Below, piece by piece: positions 61,641-64,000 of a stretch of 64,000 bases of DNA (position 1 is its first letter; the number at the start of each line of letters is the position of its first letter). The stretch comes from Syngnathus acus (taxonomy: Eukaryota > Chordata > Actinopteri > Syngnathiformes > Syngnathidae). The DNA lies in assembly GCF_901709675.1 (NCBI RefSeq), contig NC_051106.1, positions 9,186,001 to 9,250,000 of the forward strand, written 5' to 3'. The notes below the pieces were generated by a model, which was given only the letters and a program-made list of their open reading frames with translations, did no database searches and was not told the origin of the DNA. Position numbers and translations under genes: made by a program.

Positions 61641-61857
61641 TGTTGCGTCTCCCTCCTGGCGTGAACTATGTAAGTCAGAATGTCGATTTTGCCAAGGAAA
61701 GAAAGAACCACTCACTGAAACACTACTTCTTTTGTGCTTTGTTTTCTCCAAGCTAACGGCTAACTTTATTGCATGAAGGGATGCAAAAACGGGGAGATGA
61801 TGCTTCTCTTTGGGTCATCTTGATTTTATAAATTAAAATGATCGTGAGCAGCAGCGG

Positions 61858-62007
61858 AGCCCCATTTAAACCCCTTACACTGAGTGCCAAGCAGGGAAGA
61901 AATGAGTACCATTTTTATAGTCTGCGGTATGACCCGGCCGGGGTTTGAACCCACGACCTCCCAATCTCAGGGCGGACACTCTAACACAAGGCCACTGAGC
62001 TGGTAGA
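61858..62007 (-). mobile_element. tRNA-derived SINE, copy 2 (V-SINE-like)
   Basis: The minus strand reads CAGCTCAGTGGCCTTGTG as tRNA-like head, then GGGTTCAAACCCC as B box, then the same body as the LDLRAP1 intron 1 copy. The two copies differ at only a handful of positions, suggesting a fairly young family. Confidence 0.75.
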
Positions 62008-62019
62008 CGCTGTAGTATA

Positions 62020-62110
62020 GTGGTATAGAATAGATCTTTATTTGTCATTGTCACATTTACAACGAAATTTAAAACACTTTAACAGTAAAAAATTTTTTTA
62101 CAACACTTAT
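62020..62110 (+). repeat. Non-LTR retroelement tail-like fragment
   Basis: AGATCTTTATTTGTCATTGT followed by CACATTTACAACGAAATTT resembles the 3' tail of a widespread teleost repeat (recalled). Confidence 0.5.
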
Positions 62111-62439
62111 AGTACTTTTTAAATAACGTGTATGCATATACACGCCTAAATATTGTTATCCAATATATCTACTGCAATTTCACATTGGATTGATGGTTTT
62201 AAGTTTACTTTTAATGTTATTATTTTGAATGAACATTTATGTTAAAACTTGTCTGGTGTTTTATTCCTTGTTCGCCAATTAAAACATAAAAATCAGACAT
62301 TTGGTTAACTGCTTTATATGACAATACGTGTAGGTACACCTCATGGACACTTCAATAGGCACACTACCCGAGGTTAAAAAAAAAAGAATAAATAAATAAA
62401 GGGTTAATTGCACAATAAAAGCACTTTTAGGTATATTCT

Positions 62440-62515
62440 CACACCTGGGATCGAACCAAGTTCTTACCGAGTAAGAGCCGATGTCATCAACCAGTCGGCT
62501 ATTTCGACCTGGCAG
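62440..62515 (-). repeat. tRNA-like sequence (probable SINE head)
   Basis: The minus strand has TAGCCGACTGGTTGATG (A-box-like, 62501-62485) and GGTTCGATCCC (B box, 62457-62447). A 5-bp T stem, CTTGG/CCAGG with one wobble, can form around TTCGATC. The anticodon arm is not canonical, so this is not a functional tRNA. Confidence 0.5.
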
Positions 62516-62544
62516 CGTTCGCTCGTCTGTACTGTTTTGTACTA

Positions 62545-62640
62545 GTGATGTGCATTCCACTTAAGTGAACTGAATCTTTCGAATCGGTTCACTCAAAATA
62601 TTTGTTCAAAAGAATCGTTCACCAAATCGTTCGCTACACG
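62545..62640. repeat. AATCGTTC-type repeat fragment
   Basis: GTGATGTGCATTCCACTTAA followed by several GAATCGGTTCACT and AATCGTTCACC units. It is related in motif to the block at 61395-61640. Confidence 0.5.
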
Positions 62641-63093
62641 TTCTTATTTATTTATTCATTTATTTATTTTAAAAATTGTTTTACCTCGTGTAGTGTACCA
62701 AAATTAACCATAATTAACTGCCTAAATAATTGTGAATAATTTAACACTATTCTACTTGTTAAAACCTACGCGCAAAATGGAAAAAAAAACAAGATATTCT
62801 AACCAGAGATTGACCTAATTTTCACATGGTCCTTGTTTACATTTTGCATTTGACACTGACAGCTGTCAAGTGCCACGTAAGGGCTCTTCTTGTGTAAGTT
62901 TTATTTGTTATGGGTTTTCTTTTGTAAGTTTAACTTTGGGTACTTCGAAAGTGTCATTTTAAATTGTACTTTGCTAGGTGTTCGTGTACACAATGTGTTG
63001 TGATGACATCTGCTGTGGAGTCTTCACTGATCTATACTATTCGCTTGTGAGCTGCTCCATAAAACCATACATGTTCCATGCAGTATGAGCGAG

Positions 63094-63165
63094 GCTTCCA
63101 TAGGGTAGTGGTTAGTACTCTGGGCTCTCACCCCAGTGACCCGGGTTCGAATCTCAGTGCCACCT
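63094..63165 (+). pseudogene. tRNA-Glu(CTC)-like pseudogene
   Basis: A 72-nt tRNA-shaped sequence. It has an A-box-like TAGGGTAGTGGTTAGTAC, a perfect 5-bp anticodon stem (CTGGG/CCCAG) around loop CTCTCAC with anticodon CTC, and GGGTTCGAATC as B box. The acceptor stem pairs at only about 4 of 7 positions and the T stem has a mismatch, so it is probably dead or SINE-derived. Confidence 0.6.
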
Positions 63166-63234
63166 AAAATATTTTATTATAGAAAATTTGCAACACAGTT
63201 TCTCGTGTGCTGGCCCATACAACCATACACTTCC

Positions 63235-64000
63235 TTAGAGCTCAGGTTAGAGCTAGGGTTAGGTTAAAGGTTAGAGCTAGACCTAGAGCTAGTGTTAGGG
63301 TTAGGGTTAGAGCTAGGGTTAAGGTTAGAGCTAGAGCTAGGGTTAGGGCTAGAGCTAGAGCTAGAGCTAGGGTTAGGGTTAGGGTTAGAGCTAGACCTAG
63401 GGTTAGGGTTAGAGCTAGGGTTAAGGTTAGAGTTAGGGTTAGGGTTAGAGCTAGAGCTAGAGCTAGAGCTAGTGTTAGGGTTAGGGTTAGAGTTAGACCT
63501 AGAGCTAGGGTTAGGGTTAGAGCTAGGGTTAGAGCTAGAACTAGGGTTAGGGTTAGAGCTAGGGTTAAGGTTAGAGCTAGAGCTAGAGCTAGGGTTAGGG
63601 TTAGGGTTAGGGTTAGAGCTAGACCTAGAGCTAGTGTTAGGGTTAGGGTTAGAGCTAGGGTTAAGGTTAGAGCTAGGGTTAGGGTTAGGGTTAGAGCTAG
63701 TGTTAAGGTTAGAGCTAGAGCTAGAGCTAGGGTTAGGGTTAGGGTTAGGGTTAGGGTTAGGGTTAGAGCTAGAGCTAGGGTTAGGGTTAGACCTAGGGTT
63801 AGAGCTAGGGTTAGGGTTAGAGCTAGAGCTACGGTTAGGGTTAGGGTTAGAGCTAGGGTTAGAGCTAAAGCTAGGGTTAGTGTTAGAGCTAGGGTTAGGG
63901 TTAGTGTTAGAGCTAGGGTTAGGGTTAGAGCTAGGGTTAAGGTTAGAGCTAGAGCTAGAGCTAGAGCTAGGGTTAGGGCTAGGGCTAGGGCTAGAGCTAG
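63235..64000 (+). repeat. Telomere-like hexamer array (GGTTAG / AGCTAG)
   Basis: Continuous 6-bp repeats to the window end. Two units dominate: GGTTAG (the vertebrate telomere repeat TTAGGG) and AGCTAG. Minor variants include ACCTAG, TGTTAG, GGTTAA, GGCTAG, AGTTAG and AACTAG. The register is kept: the ACCTAG variant occurs at 63281, 63395, 63497, 63623 and 63791, with all gaps multiples of 6. The G-rich strand points rightwards, as at a right chromosome end. The array continues beyond the window. Confidence 0.95.

Noticed and set aside
61461-61751. Minus-strand frame with repeated SLTRSLTDP-like peptides
   Set aside because: It is a translation of the GAACG/GTGAGTGA DNA repeats.
63235-64000. 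Possible CRISPR-like or minisatellite coding array
   Set aside because: The units are 6-bp telomere-type repeats with no spacers; eukaryotic context.

Overview
The window is vertebrate nuclear DNA, most likely from a teleost fish. Genes are split by GT-AG introns, many of them short. Intergenic DNA is AT-rich and carries microsatellites, MITEs, a tRNA-derived SINE and a Tc1 relic. The gene set matches the vertebrate SYF2 - RSRP1 - RH - TMEM50A - MACO1 - LDLRAP1 block (human 1p36.11). The species cannot be named from sequence alone. All exon models come from reading splice sites and translations by eye.

Layout, left to right. (1) 1-22,350: a gene-poor region with two related hAT-type MITEs, microsatellites and no credible coding gene. 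In other vertebrates RUNX3 lies on this side of SYF2, so it may be a regulatory flank (inference). (2) 22,406-25,416: SYF2 (+), a spliceosomal protein, 7 exons. (3) 29,317-26,505: RSRP1 (-), an arginine/serine-rich protein. (4) 30,075-31,179: an MGST3-type microsomal glutathione S-transferase/peroxidase (+), with three TCTCGCGA-type promoter motifs upstream. (5) 32,420-33,499: TMEM50A (+). (6) 36,277-34,214: a complete 10-exon blood-group-type RH gene (-), whose exon sizes largely equal the human ones. (7) 37,264-42,322: MACO1 (macoilin, +), 11 exons. (8) 46,946-58,404: LDLRAP1 (ARH, +), 9 exons, a clathrin/AP-2 adaptor for LDL-receptor-type cargo. (9) 60,754-59,785: an unrecognised, intact multi-exon gene (-), tail to tail with LDLRAP1. 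(10) 60,900-64,000: a repeat-rich end with degenerate GAACG-type repeats, a SINE, tRNA-like sequences and a 766+ bp array built from the telomeric hexamer GGTTAG mixed in strict 6-bp register with AGCTAG. The window ends inside this array.

The genes are not a pathway; they form a conserved synteny block of mostly housekeeping genes. The most notable points are as follows. The RH protein retains both pore histidines and one conserved aspartate of the ammonia-conducting Rh glycoproteins, but appears to have lost the other aspartate and one gate phenylalanine. The terminal array is a two-letter, telomere-like repeat in the orientation expected of a right-hand chromosome end. The orphan gene near 60 kb contains a 36-nt in-frame segment with perfect splice signals. 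Compared with human, MGST3 sits where one RH copy lies and SYF2 is on the opposite strand.
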